From assembly GCA_963753135.1 (NCBI GenBank), contig CAVWBA010000009.1, forward strand, positions 124,001 through 188,000: a stretch of DNA of 64,000 nt, read 5' to 3'. The position numbers and the translations under genes were made by a program. Shown one piece after another: positions 11,228 through 20,175 of the stretch. The number at the start of each line of letters is the position of its first letter. Position 1 is the stretch's first letter. A model generated the notes under the pieces. It searched no databases. It worked only from the letters and a program-made list of their open reading frames with translations, and was not told the origin of the DNA. This stretch comes from Roseiarcus sp963753135. Its GTDB lineage: Bacteria; Pseudomonadota; Alphaproteobacteria; Rhizobiales; Beijerinckiaceae.

Positions 11228-12547
11228 CTATTGAGCGGCGGGGTTTGACCCGCCGAAACGTGGAACGAGCGCGCCCGGCAAATGCACCAGGTAGCCGAAT
11301 GCGTGCGTCACTCCATCGGCGACCCGCTGCTGAACCGACGGCGCCTTAACCGGCGCTGCCGCAGTCGGAATGCCGGCGCCTTGCGGGGGCTCGGGCGGTC
11401 GCTCCGCTTCTTTCGGCGGCGCCGGCTCGGTCGATTGTCGCTCGGCCGGATGAACTGATTTTGCCGAGGCTTTCGCGCTCTTGGCAGGCTTTCGCTCGGA
11501 TGGCTTCTCGGACGGCTTCTTCCTCGAATCGATCTTCGGCGTCGATGGCTCCGCCAATTCGCTCGGCACAGACGCTGTCCGCGTTGCGTTCGGCTTCGGC
11601 GTCTGAGCTGGAGGCGGCGAATCGGTCGAAGGCCGGGTGGGCGGCGCTATCGCAATTGACGCCTTATCCGGCTTGACCATTTGCGGGGCCGCCGGCTTCG
11701 GCGCCTCAGGCGGAAGCGGCGCCGAATCGGTCGAAGCCTGCGCGGGCGGCGCCGTCGCGATTGGCGCCTTATCCGGCTTGGCCATTTGCGGAGCGGCCGG
11801 CAGAACCGCCGTCTTCGGCGTCTGAGCCGGAGGCGGCGCTGAATCGGTCGAAGCGGGCGTGGAGGGCGCCGGTGCGATCGGTTTGCCGTCCAGCCCGATC
11901 CTCTGTGCGGGCACCCAGACCGCCGCTGAGTTCAGTGGGCCCGGCCCGGGCGCCGCCAACTCCAAGCCGGTAGAGGTAAGAGGCGGCGTGTCAATTCCCG
12001 CTTTCCCTTGCGCTGAGGCCGAGCCGTTGTTTGCTGGGGCTATGAAGGCGTCGGGCAACGTTTGCGAAGCGCCGGCTTGCAGAGGCGCAGCCTGCCGGCC
12101 GCCCTCGATCAGCGAGCCGGAGTCGCTCGAGGGCTTAAGCATGGGCTCGTTTTGCGACCTGACCGGCGCCACTGTCGCGGCCGCGGAAGGTTCGCGCTCC
12201 GGCAGGTCTGGAGCCTTGTTCATAAGGGCAAAGCCCGTCCCAGCCACGGCTGCGCCCGCCAGCGCGATTGCTCCGGCTGTCAGGGTCCAGCGTCGGGAAC
12301 TGCGCCCTGCCGACTTTTGAAGGTTCGCCGGCTGTCCGATCGAGCGGTCGGCCTTCGCCTTGACGGGACGGTCGCTTTCCTTGTCAATTTGCGATCGGCG
12401 ATTGTCCCGGCCCGGGGAAGTGGACGCAGGCGCCGTCGACGCGGAGGGGGGCTGAGCGTCAGGCGCAGGCGTTGACGATTCCAGCGCCCGCTTCAACTCC
12501 GCGAGCATATCTTCAGCGTTCACTTGCCGCTTCGGGGCGCCTTCCAT
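11228..12547 (-). CDS. Proline/alanine-rich single-pass membrane protein
   Basis: 439 residues. A short N-terminal helix (NAEDMLAELKRALESS) is followed by a charged linker, then one transmembrane segment (TLTAGAIALAGAAVAGTGFALM, about residues 90-110), then about 320 residues of low-complexity Pro/Ala/Ser/Lys sequence outside the membrane. The low-complexity part contains three related repeats of about 38 residues built on STDSAPPPAQTPK...APQMxKPDKA (nucleotides about 11590-11890). The architecture suggests a periplasm-spanning tether, but no family is recognised. The start codon ATG at 12547 has AAGGA 10 bp upstream. Confidence 0.65.
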   Translation of the reverse strand: MEGAPKRQVNAEDMLAELKRALESSTPAPDAQPPSASTAPASTSPGRDNRRSQIDKESDRPVKAKADRSIGQPANLQKSAGRSSRRWTLTAGAIALAGAAVAGTGFALMNKAPDLPEREPSAAATVAPVRSQNEPMLKPSSDSGSLIEGGRQAAPLQAGASQTLPDAFIAPANNGSASAQGKAGIDTPPLTSTGLELAAPGPGPLNSAAVWVPAQRIGLDGKPIAPAPSTPASTDSAPPPAQTPKTAVLPAAPQMAKPDKAPIATAPPAQASTDSAPLPPEAPKPAAPQMVKPDKASIAIAPPTRPSTDSPPPAQTPKPNATRTASVPSELAEPSTPKIDSRKKPSEKPSERKPAKSAKASAKSVHPAERQSTEPAPPKEAERPPEPPQGAGIPTAAAPVKAPSVQQRVADGVTHAFGYLVHLPGALVPRFGGSNPAAQ

Positions 12548-13065
12548 GGCTCGAAGTCCTTGTGTCCTTTTCTCTCGCCCCCGAGAGATGTCCTCGTCCC
12601 CCGTCCTTCACGCCGATGGTTAATAATTCGAGTACCAACCGCTCATATCGGCGCGAGCTCCTTGTCCACAAGCTGCTGCTAAATATGTCGAATTGAGGGT
12701 TGTCCGCCCGGCGTGGCGACGATGGACGATTGTCGCCGCATCTCGGAACCGCTCGGTGGGGGCGGCGTCAGCATCGGACGTCGAATAGCTTCCGTCGCGG
12801 ATCCTGCGACTTCGCGGCCAGCCTGACCGCCTGAGCCTCGGCCGCTCGGGCATGCCGTGGAACGCGCTCAATTCCGCCATTGTCGCGGGGCCGGCGGGTG
12901 CGCTGGCGGCCCTAGGCGGGGGAATTCCCTCCGCTCGTCCTTCAGAGGCGACGAAGCGGGAGCGGTGCGCAAGCGGCCATTCGATGAGCGCCCGGTGAAC
13001 GGGCAAACCGACCTGACCCGCTATCCGGCGACCGGCTGCCTCCCTGGCGTCAAAGGTCTAAGAAG
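12548..13065. other. No gene recognised
   Basis: Open frames here on either strand are short, Arg-rich and look like shadows of GC-rich DNA. No structured RNA, repeat or clear promoter was seen. It contains the divergent 5' end of the proline-rich gene and the 3' flank of the PEP-CTERM gene. Confidence 0.5.
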
Positions 13066-13625
13066 CTATAGGAACGCCGGCGCGAGACGGTCCTTCCGAC
13101 GGTAGGCCGCGAAAGCGACGCCGGCCAGGCCCATCAGCATCATCGCCCAGGTCGAAGGCTCGGGAACTGCCAGGTTTCCTCCGTCTATAGCGACCGGATA
13201 GTCGCCAGCGGCGTTCGAACTCGTAGAGCGAATAGTCGCCGGGCCCGGCGCTCCAGAGGTTCCAGTAGCCACCTGGGTTCCCAACGGTGGTGAACACGAC
13301 GCCAAACTGGTCCACAAGCGAGGCCTGGCCGGCATAGAACAGATTGTCATAGACGAAAGCCCCGTCTGGTAGAGAGACGGGATTGGGGAAGGACAGATTG
13401 GCGATGAAGCCGTTGATCGTGTCGTTGACGGCGCCGGACAGCGTCCCGGTTATATTTGTCACTTCGTTACCGGACGTGCCGGTGTCGATGGTCAACTGTC
13501 CGAATAGCGATTCCGAGGGCGAGGCTGAACTTGAAGCTATAGACCGTTGCATTCGCGGCCGACCCCGTTGCAAGTATGACCGCAGTCATAGAGGCAATCA
13601 TGATCCCAAGATTACGTTTAGACAC
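13066..13625 (-). pseudogene. PEP-CTERM sorting-domain protein, frameshifted
   Basis: Secreted protein with a signal peptide (GTG start at 13625, GGAGGG ribosome-binding site, then SKRNLGIMIASMTAVILATG) and a C-terminal PEP-CTERM signal: VPEPSTWAMMLMGLAG, a hydrophobic helix, and AYRRK. The middle (LPDGAFVYDNLFYAG, FGVVFTTVGNPGGYWNLWS) is a beta-rich extracellular domain of unknown role. Three frames are used: a shift near 13520 follows the signal peptide, and an extra C near 13216 (plus strand) precedes the sorting signal. Such proteins are normally processed by an exosortase, which is not in the window. Confidence 0.75.
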
Positions 13626-13726
13626 TGCGAATCACCCTCCAGGGATTTTTACGGAGCCTCGCTTCCCGCATTCACCGACGGAGAAGCTGTGAGGCTAGGC
13701 CTAGCGTCTGTCGAGCGAGCGTCTGG

Positions 13727-14519
13727 CTAAGCCGGGCCCGAGATCGGAGAAAGGTCGACTCCCCGTTCCTCCAAGCGGTCGCGAACCACGTCAGCCTGAT
13801 TTCGCAGATCGATCCATGGCGAGACAGCGCTGCGGAACCTCGACATCGAATTCGTCACGCCCGCCCCACAGATCAACGTGCGGCGCGCAACGAGTTCTCG
13901 TCTGTTGCTGGCGCTCCGTGTCGGCGAAAATATTGGGCGAAATTGACCGCGGAATTCTTCGACCTTCAACAGCGTCTCAGCTGGAGCCCCTTCGGCGTAA
14001 ACAACGTTGTGCGCCATCGAGCTTGATGTGGAAGTACTCCAGCTCGTCGTATTCATGCGCTTCATAGCGTGTGATGGTCGTGCCGTTGATCAGCAGCTCC
14101 GCCGGAACCAACACGCCGTCGATCAACAGGCTGTGGGCCGCCGTCACATAGAGATCGGCATGCGGAACGTCGGGCGCGAGAGCGGAGCGGGCGATGCGAA
14201 CCGGCAGCGCGTCCTTGACCCAGGGCTTCGACGGGTCGCTCTTCTTGAACGGATAGCGCCCGATCCATTGGACGGGCCGCAGCCTGCCGAACATTGTCGG
14301 CAGCAAATCGCCCACCTTGAGGTCTTCGACCTTGCGCTCGCCGTCGACGGTTTCAATCTTCGTGCCTTTTAGGAAGCAGTTGGTCTTACACAGAGCGGGC
14401 GGGCAGGCGTGCGCTGCGGTCTTAGCTAGGACCACGGAGCCAAGAATGGCGCCCATCCCCATGATATTGCGACGGGTGCGGCGCGAGGTCAGGCCGGGGT
14501 CTTCTCCATCAGGTTTCAA
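13727..14519 (-). pseudogene. Hint-domain protein with Tat signal, frameshifted
   Basis: Starts TTG at 14519 with GGGA upstream. A twin-arginine-like leader (SRRTRRNIMGMGAILGS) ends near AHA. A Hint (Hedgehog/intein-fold) domain follows: CFLKGTKIETVDGERKVEDLKVGD, PVQWIGRYPF, and LYVTAAHSLLIDGVLVPAELL. After one extra G near 14017 the frame changes and continues NVVYAEGAPAETLL, the standard end of this family. Total is about 264 residues. Related domains occur on secreted alphaproteobacterial proteins. Whether this one self-cleaves cannot be told, though a Cys does begin the Hint segment. Confidence 0.75.
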
Positions 14520-15299
14520 GATCGTTCCCTTATTTTCACCTAAATTTATGGGAGACTATTTTTTCATCATTGTCAACTCATTTTCCAAAAATGAAGCGGA
14601 CCTACGCCCGGGCCTAGGCCTACCGCAGGCGATGGGTGGAATCCGCGGTCGGGACTTGGCGAGGCCCCGCGCAAACCGACAGGGTCAATCGGCGCCAGTC
14701 CCGCGTGGTTACCGGCAGCGCATTGGTAGACGGGCGAGCGCCCCTCTACCAAGACAATAGGCGAAAGGCCTTCCACGGTTTGATAAGAACAAAAATAGAA
14801 TGCACTACAAATTGTTAGAGGAGGCAGCGGAGCCGCTCGCCGACGCGCGTCCAACATCTGAGCCCAACCGGTCCGTTTCCTCATCTGCACTCTCAACCGT
14901 TCGCGTCAAGCCATTGGTAAGGCTTGATCTTCCGCTGTACCGTCACGGTTGGGGCCAACAAAAGCTGGGCAATTCAGCGAATCCTTCGTATAATTTCGGC
15001 TGATCGAAACCTCTGGTCGCGGCAAAGCGTCGGCAGCGACAGGAAGGGCAGGAAGGAGCGTGCTAAAGAGCCAAGAGACGTTTTCCGACAACCTGCGACG
15101 CGAGTTGGAAAATGGAAGATTTTTTTATTTGGATTCGCTGTAACCCTTTGAAAAGTCCAGATTCCACCAAAGGAATCCAACGAAATGCAAGGACTTTTCC
15201 TTGTTTTTATTTGGATTTGCTTGCCAGCAACTCGCGTCTTGGTTGCGCCTAGGGCCTTCCCGGCGCCTGCCGCCTGCTGCTCGGCGCGAGCAGGTCGGC
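14520..15299. other. Gene-poor stretch containing a dispersed repeat
   Basis: No credible gene. It is more AT-rich than its surroundings. The only structure seen is the repeat at about 15080-15222. Confidence 0.5.
15080..15222. repeat. Dispersed repeat, copy A
   Basis: Contains ACAACCTGC..GCGAG, a T-rich tract, and the core TGTAACCCTTTGAAAAGTC, followed by AATCC/GGATT motifs. A direct repeat TTTTTATTTGGATTYGCT occurs at about 15123 and 15204. The core recurs at about 43468 and 49764, and the ACAACCTGC and T-tract parts also recur in the third copy. Confidence 0.6.
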
Positions 15300-15866
15300 C
15301 TACTCTTCCAGCTCGCTATCCCAGTATAGATAATCCATCCAGCTTTCGTGCAAATAGTTCGGCGGGAACAGCCGCCCATTCTGATGCAGGTCGTGGACGG
15401 TCGGCTGGTAGGGCTTCTTGGCGGGCCACATGCGCGCCGTCGCCGGCAGCATGTCGGCCTTCTTGAGGTTGCACTCCGAACAGGCGGCGACCACGTTCTC
15501 CCAGGTCGTGATCCCGCCCTTCGAGCGCGGAACGACATGGTCGAAGGTGAGGTCCTCGCGCTCGCCGCAATATTGGCAGGTGAAGCGGTCGCGCAGGAAC
15601 ACGTTGAACCGGGTGAAGGCGGGAAAACGGGTCGGCTTGACGTAGCTCTTGAGCGACACCACCGAGGGGAGCCGCATCTCGAAGCTCGGAGAGCGCACCA
15701 GCGTGTCGTATTCCGACAGGATGTTGACCCGGTCGAGGAACACCGCCTTGATCGCGTCCTGCCAGCACCAGATCGACAACGGATAATAGCTGAGCGGACG
15801 ATAGTCCGCGTTCAAGACGAGAGCCGGACAATTCCCCGGCGAGACTGATCGAACATGAACCGTCAA
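15300..15866 (-). CDS. HNH endonuclease family protein
   Basis: 188 residues with a C-terminal HNH/McrA-like nuclease fold: zinc ligands in CQYCGE and CSECNLKK, catalytic FDHVVPRSKGG and the Asn in WENVVAAC. The N-terminus (ALVLNADYRPLSYYPLSIW) is typical of a widespread housekeeping HNH family in alphaproteobacteria whose substrate is unknown. The likely start is TTG at 15866 with GGAG 8 bp upstream; no ATG fits. It stands alone and is not beside a restriction or phage module. Confidence 0.88.
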   Translation of the reverse strand: MTVHVRSVSPGNCPALVLNADYRPLSYYPLSIWCWQDAIKAVFLDRVNILSEYDTLVRSPSFEMRLPSVVSLKSYVKPTRFPAFTRFNVFLRDRFTCQYCGEREDLTFDHVVPRSKGGITTWENVVAACSECNLKKADMLPATARMWPAKKPYQPTVHDLHQNGRLFPPNYLHESWMDYLYWDSELEE

Positions 15867-16021
15867 ACCCGACGCTCCGTCCTCCGCAGGTTGCCGCGGC
15901 CGTCTCCGAATCCGGCCGCGTCCTTACTCTACAGCTTGCGTGACGCCCTTGTGAAGGCGCCGAAATCTGGCTCATTTCGCGGCTTTCACGCCCTCCCGAC
16001 CGCACGCCGAAGGCGAATCGA

Positions 16022-16444
16022 TCAGCGCGCCGACTGTTCGATCGCCTCCATGTCGGCGTCCGAGAGCCCGAAGTGATGGCCGATCTCGTGGACGAGAACG
16101 TGGGTCACGACCTCGTCCAGCGTATCCTCGCCGTCGCACCAGAAGTCGAGCAGCGGCCGGCGATAGAGCCAGATCATGTTGGGCAATTCGCCCGTCTCCT
16201 CGGTCGCGCCGCGCTGAGCGAGCCCGCGGCCGCGAAAGAGGCCCAAGAGGTCAAACTCGCTCTCGGCGCCCATGTCGTTGAGCGTCTCGTCGTCCGGGAA
16301 ATCGGTGACCTGGATGATGAGACCGTCGCTGAGACGCCGGAATGAGGCCGGCAGCCGCTCGAACGCCGCCCGGGCGAGCGCATCGATGTCTTCCGATGTT
16401 GGAGCGCGTAGCGAAAAGAGGCCGCTCAGCGCTTCGGCGGTCAC
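16022..16444 (-). CDS. Zincin-like metallopeptidase (PF06262 type)
   Basis: 140 residues. The C-terminal VVTHVLVHEIGHHFGLSDADM carries the HExxH zinc motif with a third-ligand His and the conserved LSDxDM that marks this small metallopeptidase family, whose substrates are unknown. It starts with GTG inside the stop of the cNMP-binding gene (GTGA overlap) and so is the third gene of the operon started by the response regulator at 17636. Confidence 0.88.
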   Translation of the reverse strand: MTAEALSGLFSLRAPTSEDIDALARAAFERLPASFRRLSDGLIIQVTDFPDDETLNDMGAESEFDLLGLFRGRGLAQRGATEETGELPNMIWLYRRPLLDFWCDGEDTLDEVVTHVLVHEIGHHFGLSDADMEAIEQSAR

Positions 16445-16926
16445 TGCGCGGCCCGGGGTCTCGGCGCGAGGGGGCCCTCGAACGACTTCACTCGAGTCGC
16501 TTCCAACCCGTCGACCAGGCGGCGCATCCGCGCGGCGAGGGCGGCGCGAATTGTCTCGGCGCCAGCCGGGAACTCCGTCAGAACACGCCGGAACGTCTCC
16601 TGCGGGATCCGCATCACGACCGTGTCCTCGGCCGCGCGCGCGCTGACTCGGCGCGTGGTCGGGGCGTAAAGCGCGCTCTCGCCGACGAGGGCGCCTGGCC
16701 CGACGCGCCGCTCGGCTTTCGGCTCCGCTCCGTCCTTGAGCAAGATGATGGCGCCCGAATGGACGAAATACCCGGAATCGGCGGTTTCGCCGGCGAAGAA
16801 CAAGGCCTCGCCCGCCCTCAAGCGCCGCTTTTCACATGAAAACGCGATCAATTGCACCGCTTCGCGCGGCAGGAGGTCGAAAGGACGTGTCCGCCCGAGC
16901 CGCAGGACCTCGTCGTCGAGCCTCAC
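16441..16926 (-). CDS. Cyclic nucleotide-binding domain protein
   Basis: 161 residues forming one cNMP-binding beta-roll: LRAGEALFFAGETADSGYFV, GALVGESALY and TTRRVSARA match the phosphate-binding cassette region. There is no DNA-binding domain, so it is a stand-alone sensor of the Crp/Fnr fold. The start overlaps the response-regulator stop (GTGA) and its own stop overlaps the zincin gene. Two nucleotide cyclases occur elsewhere in the window (37-41 kb), but no direct link is shown. Confidence 0.85.
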   Translation of the reverse strand: MRLDDEVLRLGRTRPFDLLPREAVQLIAFSCEKRRLRAGEALFFAGETADSGYFVHSGAIILLKDGAEPKAERRVGPGALVGESALYAPTTRRVSARAAEDTVVMRIPQETFRRVLTEFPAGAETIRAALAARMRRLVDGLEATRVKSFEGPLAPRPRAAQ

Positions 16927-17636
16927 TCCGTTTGCCCCCCCGGCGCGCCGGTCGCCACAAGCTTGTAACCGCCGGCTTCCGTGACGAGAAGCTGCGCTTC
17001 GGCCGGATTGTTCTCGATCTTCTGACGCAGACGATAGATGTGCGTCTCGAGCGTGTGAGTCGTCACATTGGCGTTATAGCCCCAGACATTCTTGAGCAGC
17101 GTCTCGCGCGCCACCGGCTGTTGTTCGGCGCGATGGAGATAGCGCAGGATCGCCGCTTCCTTCTCGGTCAGGCGCAATTTGACCCCCTGCGGGTCGACGA
17201 GGTTCTTCGAAGTCGGCCGAAACGTGTAGGGGCCGACCTGGAACTCCGCATCTTCGCTCGCTTCATATTGCCTGAGCTGCGAGCGGATACGGGCGAGCAG
17301 AACGACGAACCGGAACGGCTTGCCCACGTAATCGTTGGCGCCGGAATCAAGGCCAGATACGGCGTCCGCGTCCGAATCGTGGGCCGTCAGCATGATAACG
17401 GGCCGACGATACCCATCTCGGCGCATTCTTTTGACCGCCTCGCGCCCGTCAAGATCGGGCAGGCCGACATCCATGATGATGAGATCGGGGGTGCTGGTCG
17501 CGACTGCATCGAGCGCTGCTTCCGCCGTCTCGACCGACTGGACCTGAAACTCGGGATGCAGAGCCAACTGTTCGACCAACGCCTGACGCAGGTCGGTGTC
17601 GTCATCCACGATCAGCAATTGCCGCGTTTGGCTCAT
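16923..17636 (-). CDS. Response regulator, OmpR/PhoB type
   Basis: 237 residues: a receiver domain (acid pocket VDDDTD, phospho-acceptor Asp in LIIMDVGLPDLDG, Lys in GKPF) and a winged-helix effector domain (LRLTEKEAAILRYL, TLETHIYRLRQKIE). First gene of a three-gene operon with four-base overlaps (regulator, cNMP-binding protein, metallopeptidase). No sensor kinase is adjacent, so the signal is unknown. Confidence 0.92.
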   Translation of the reverse strand: MSQTRQLLIVDDDTDLRQALVEQLALHPEFQVQSVETAEAALDAVATSTPDLIIMDVGLPDLDGREAVKRMRRDGYRRPVIMLTAHDSDADAVSGLDSGANDYVGKPFRFVVLLARIRSQLRQYEASEDAEFQVGPYTFRPTSKNLVDPQGVKLRLTEKEAAILRYLHRAEQQPVARETLLKNVWGYNANVTTHTLETHIYRLRQKIENNPAEAQLLVTEAGGYKLVATGAPGGQTE

Positions 17637-17763
17637 CGAATTGACTTTACTCGCTGGATAGCCCGCCGGCTACCGCAGGATTACGGCAAGCATGCGGCTG
17701 GCGCCTCGATGGAGGCTGGTCGACGGCGCGACGCCTTGTCGCTGGATTTCGGGCCCCCCATCA

Positions 17764-20133
17764 TCAAGGCTCGAGCTTCAATTCTTGCGCGCCGGCTTTT
17801 TTGAGTTCCTCTTCAGAGCCCGCGAGCGTGAACGATTCAACGTCATTCCAGCGGGGAGTTAGGTCGCCGTAGTGGCGCGAAAAGATATGGCCAGATTCCC
17901 CGGTCGCGATCATGAAGCGGGACTTGTCAGGGTTCCCCAAGTCATAAAGCCCGCGAAAACCGCCCGCATGGGTGCGGGCGAACGGCAGATCCGGGACAAT
18001 TTCGGAGCCGCCGCCCCGATCGAGCGTGTAAAAGCCGCCGCTCGAGGAAACGCTGAGGTCGCTCAGCCGGTCAAGAAGCGGCACATGGCTGAAGACCTGG
18101 TGCCGCAGCACCGCTCTGTGCTCAGAGCCCCAGCTCCAACGGCTCATATCGGCGCCGTCGCGCTTGACGAGCAAGGCCAATCCGTCGTCGAGGGCGCGCC
18201 CGAGCGCCTTACGGCAGTCTGGATCGGCTCCGCCCGGAGAGTCGCACCACTCAGGATGGTCGCGCATCAGCAATACGAGGGTCGTTGCGGCGAACGGTCC
18301 TTTCTCTTTCATCGGAAGCCCGGTCTTGTCCTCGATCAGGATCTTATGGAGCGATCTCAGGAATGCGGTGTAAATCAGCGGCTCGGCGCGGTCCTTGTCC
18401 ATCACCGCGTTCCAGCTGAGGAGCATCGCCTGCGCCTTCCGCGCCCGCTCGTCCGATGGCGCAATCATCGCAATGAACGGCTGCAAGTCCCTTACGTCCA
18501 GGGACAGGTGGTCGGCCTGCATCGCGGCCGAGGTTTCCAGGCTGTGCTTGTCGATCGCGTCAAAGAATTGCTGAATCCGGCGGGCCCGGAAAGTCTCTTC
18601 CCAGTCCTGCCCGAAACTCGGCTTGTGATCGTCAGGGAAATTAGCATTGTTGGCGTTGAAGGCGAAGCCGGTTTCCGGGTTGTGCAGCTGCGGCCATTGT
18701 TCGAATGGGATGACGCCGGTCCAGTCGGCGGCGCCCGACGCGCCATCGACCGGGACGAGGCCGAGCCCGGACTTTCGCAAGGGGACCAAGCCGGGGTTCA
18801 GGAAGCCGATATCGCCGCCGACATCGGCAAAGACAAAGTTCTGGGTCGGCGTCTGATAAAGGCGGAGCGCAGCGAGAAATTCGCCCCAGTTTCGCGCGGA
18901 ATTGACCCGCATCATGGCTTCGGCCGTCGTGTCGCGATCGCCGAGCCCGGTGAAGGCAAGGGCGACCGCCTTTTGGGGCCCAGCGAAACTCGCCAGATCG
19001 GCGTTGACGTCGGAGAGAACCGGACCATGCCGGGTCGCGCGGATCGTAAGCTTGACGTCGGCGCCGCCTTTCACATGTATCGTCTCTTCCCGCGTCTCGA
19101 ACGGCTTCGGTCCCTCGGGGCTGAGGTATTTCGAGGGGTCGGCCGGATCGATGGTTTCGATGAAGAGGTCCTGAACGTTCGAATCCGCAGTCGTCAGCCC
19201 CCAGGCGATCGAATCGTTCTGGCCAAGCACGAAGACCGGAGCGCCGGGCAAAGTTGCGCCCTTCACGGACCCTTCGGACGTGACGACGCGCGCCAAATAC
19301 CAGAGGATGGGGGCGCTAAGTTCGAGATGCGGATCGTTGGCGAGGATCGGCTTTCCGGTCAGCGTCCGCGACCCGGCGACCACCCATTCGTTCGACGCGC
19401 CTTTTCCGATTCCGGTCAAGGCGCCAAGCTCGTCATCGATGCTGTCGCTGCTCGCATGAGTATCGCTAAGAGCCGGCAGGGTCGTGATCGGATCGCCAAG
19501 CCGCGCGCCGGGAAAGAGCCAGTTCGCCCGTTCCTCTCCGAGCTTGGCGATGAGACGGGCGCGGAGGAGCTTGAGCTTGAAGTTCTGCGACAGCTGGTAG
19601 GCCTCGATCTTCCCGATCACCAGCGAATCAGCGGGCTTCCACGGTGCGGGTCTATCTCCCGTAAGGAGGAACTCAGGCGGGAGCGCGTGGCTTGCCAGAA
19701 AGGCGTTGACTCCCTCGGCATAGGCCTCAAGCCGCTTCTGCGCCCAGGGTGAAAGCGCAGAAAAGCTCCCTTCGGCCTCGCGGTAGAAGCCCATGGTGCG
19801 AATGAATTTGTCGACGGGGAGAAGATCGGCGCCGAGGATTTCGGCCATGCGCCCTTGGCCGACCCGGCGCAGGATGTCCATTTGGAACATCCGTTCGCTA
19901 GCGTGCAGATAGCCGAGCGTCCGCGCCGCGTCGTCCATCGAGACGGCAAAGATGTGTGGGACGCCATAAACGTCGCGCCAAACGCGCGCCTCGGTCGAGA
20001 GGCCTGGCAGCCTTTCGGTCCCCGAATAGGCAGGCATGGCGCGATAGAAGAGATAGGCGCAGGCGAGCGCCGCGAAGACGACAAGCGTAAGCGCCGAACC
20101 CGCCACCCATTTGATCAAGCGTCGTGTCGTCAC
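17764..20133 (-). CDS. Penicillin acylase family protein
   Basis: 789-residue N-terminal nucleophile hydrolase precursor of the penicillin/acyl-homoserine-lactone acylase family. An N-terminal membrane anchor (ALTLVVFAALACAYLFY) exports it. The alpha chain follows (VYGVPHIFA, HASERMFQMDILRR). The autocatalytic cleavage site is GKGA-SNEWV, with Ser247 as the expected new N-terminal nucleophile of the beta chain. Downstream are PILANDPHL and SNVQDLF. The natural substrate cannot be told; members degrade quorum-sensing lactones or amide compounds. The start is GTG at 20133. Confidence 0.92.
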   Translation of the reverse strand: MTTRRLIKWVAGSALTLVVFAALACAYLFYRAMPAYSGTERLPGLSTEARVWRDVYGVPHIFAVSMDDAARTLGYLHASERMFQMDILRRVGQGRMAEILGADLLPVDKFIRTMGFYREAEGSFSALSPWAQKRLEAYAEGVNAFLASHALPPEFLLTGDRPAPWKPADSLVIGKIEAYQLSQNFKLKLLRARLIAKLGEERANWLFPGARLGDPITTLPALSDTHASSDSIDDELGALTGIGKGASNEWVVAGSRTLTGKPILANDPHLELSAPILWYLARVVTSEGSVKGATLPGAPVFVLGQNDSIAWGLTTADSNVQDLFIETIDPADPSKYLSPEGPKPFETREETIHVKGGADVKLTIRATRHGPVLSDVNADLASFAGPQKAVALAFTGLGDRDTTAEAMMRVNSARNWGEFLAALRLYQTPTQNFVFADVGGDIGFLNPGLVPLRKSGLGLVPVDGASGAADWTGVIPFEQWPQLHNPETGFAFNANNANFPDDHKPSFGQDWEETFRARRIQQFFDAIDKHSLETSAAMQADHLSLDVRDLQPFIAMIAPSDERARKAQAMLLSWNAVMDKDRAEPLIYTAFLRSLHKILIEDKTGLPMKEKGPFAATTLVLLMRDHPEWCDSPGGADPDCRKALGRALDDGLALLVKRDGADMSRWSWGSEHRAVLRHQVFSHVPLLDRLSDLSVSSSGGFYTLDRGGGSEIVPDLPFARTHAGGFRGLYDLGNPDKSRFMIATGESGHIFSRHYGDLTPRWNDVESFTLAGSEEELKKAGAQELKLEP

Positions 20134-20175
20134 GGCTCGCTGGTTTTTGCTTCCGCTGCTGCAAGGCGAGGACAG

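Noticed and set aside
12620..13006. Minus-strand ORF of 128 codons between the proline-rich and PEP-CTERM genes
   Set aside because: Arg/Ser/Ala-rich composition, no ribosome-binding site and no motif.
14573..14896. Minus-strand ORF in the gene-poor stretch
   Set aside because: No ribosome-binding site or recognisable fold; composition typical of non-coding DNA.
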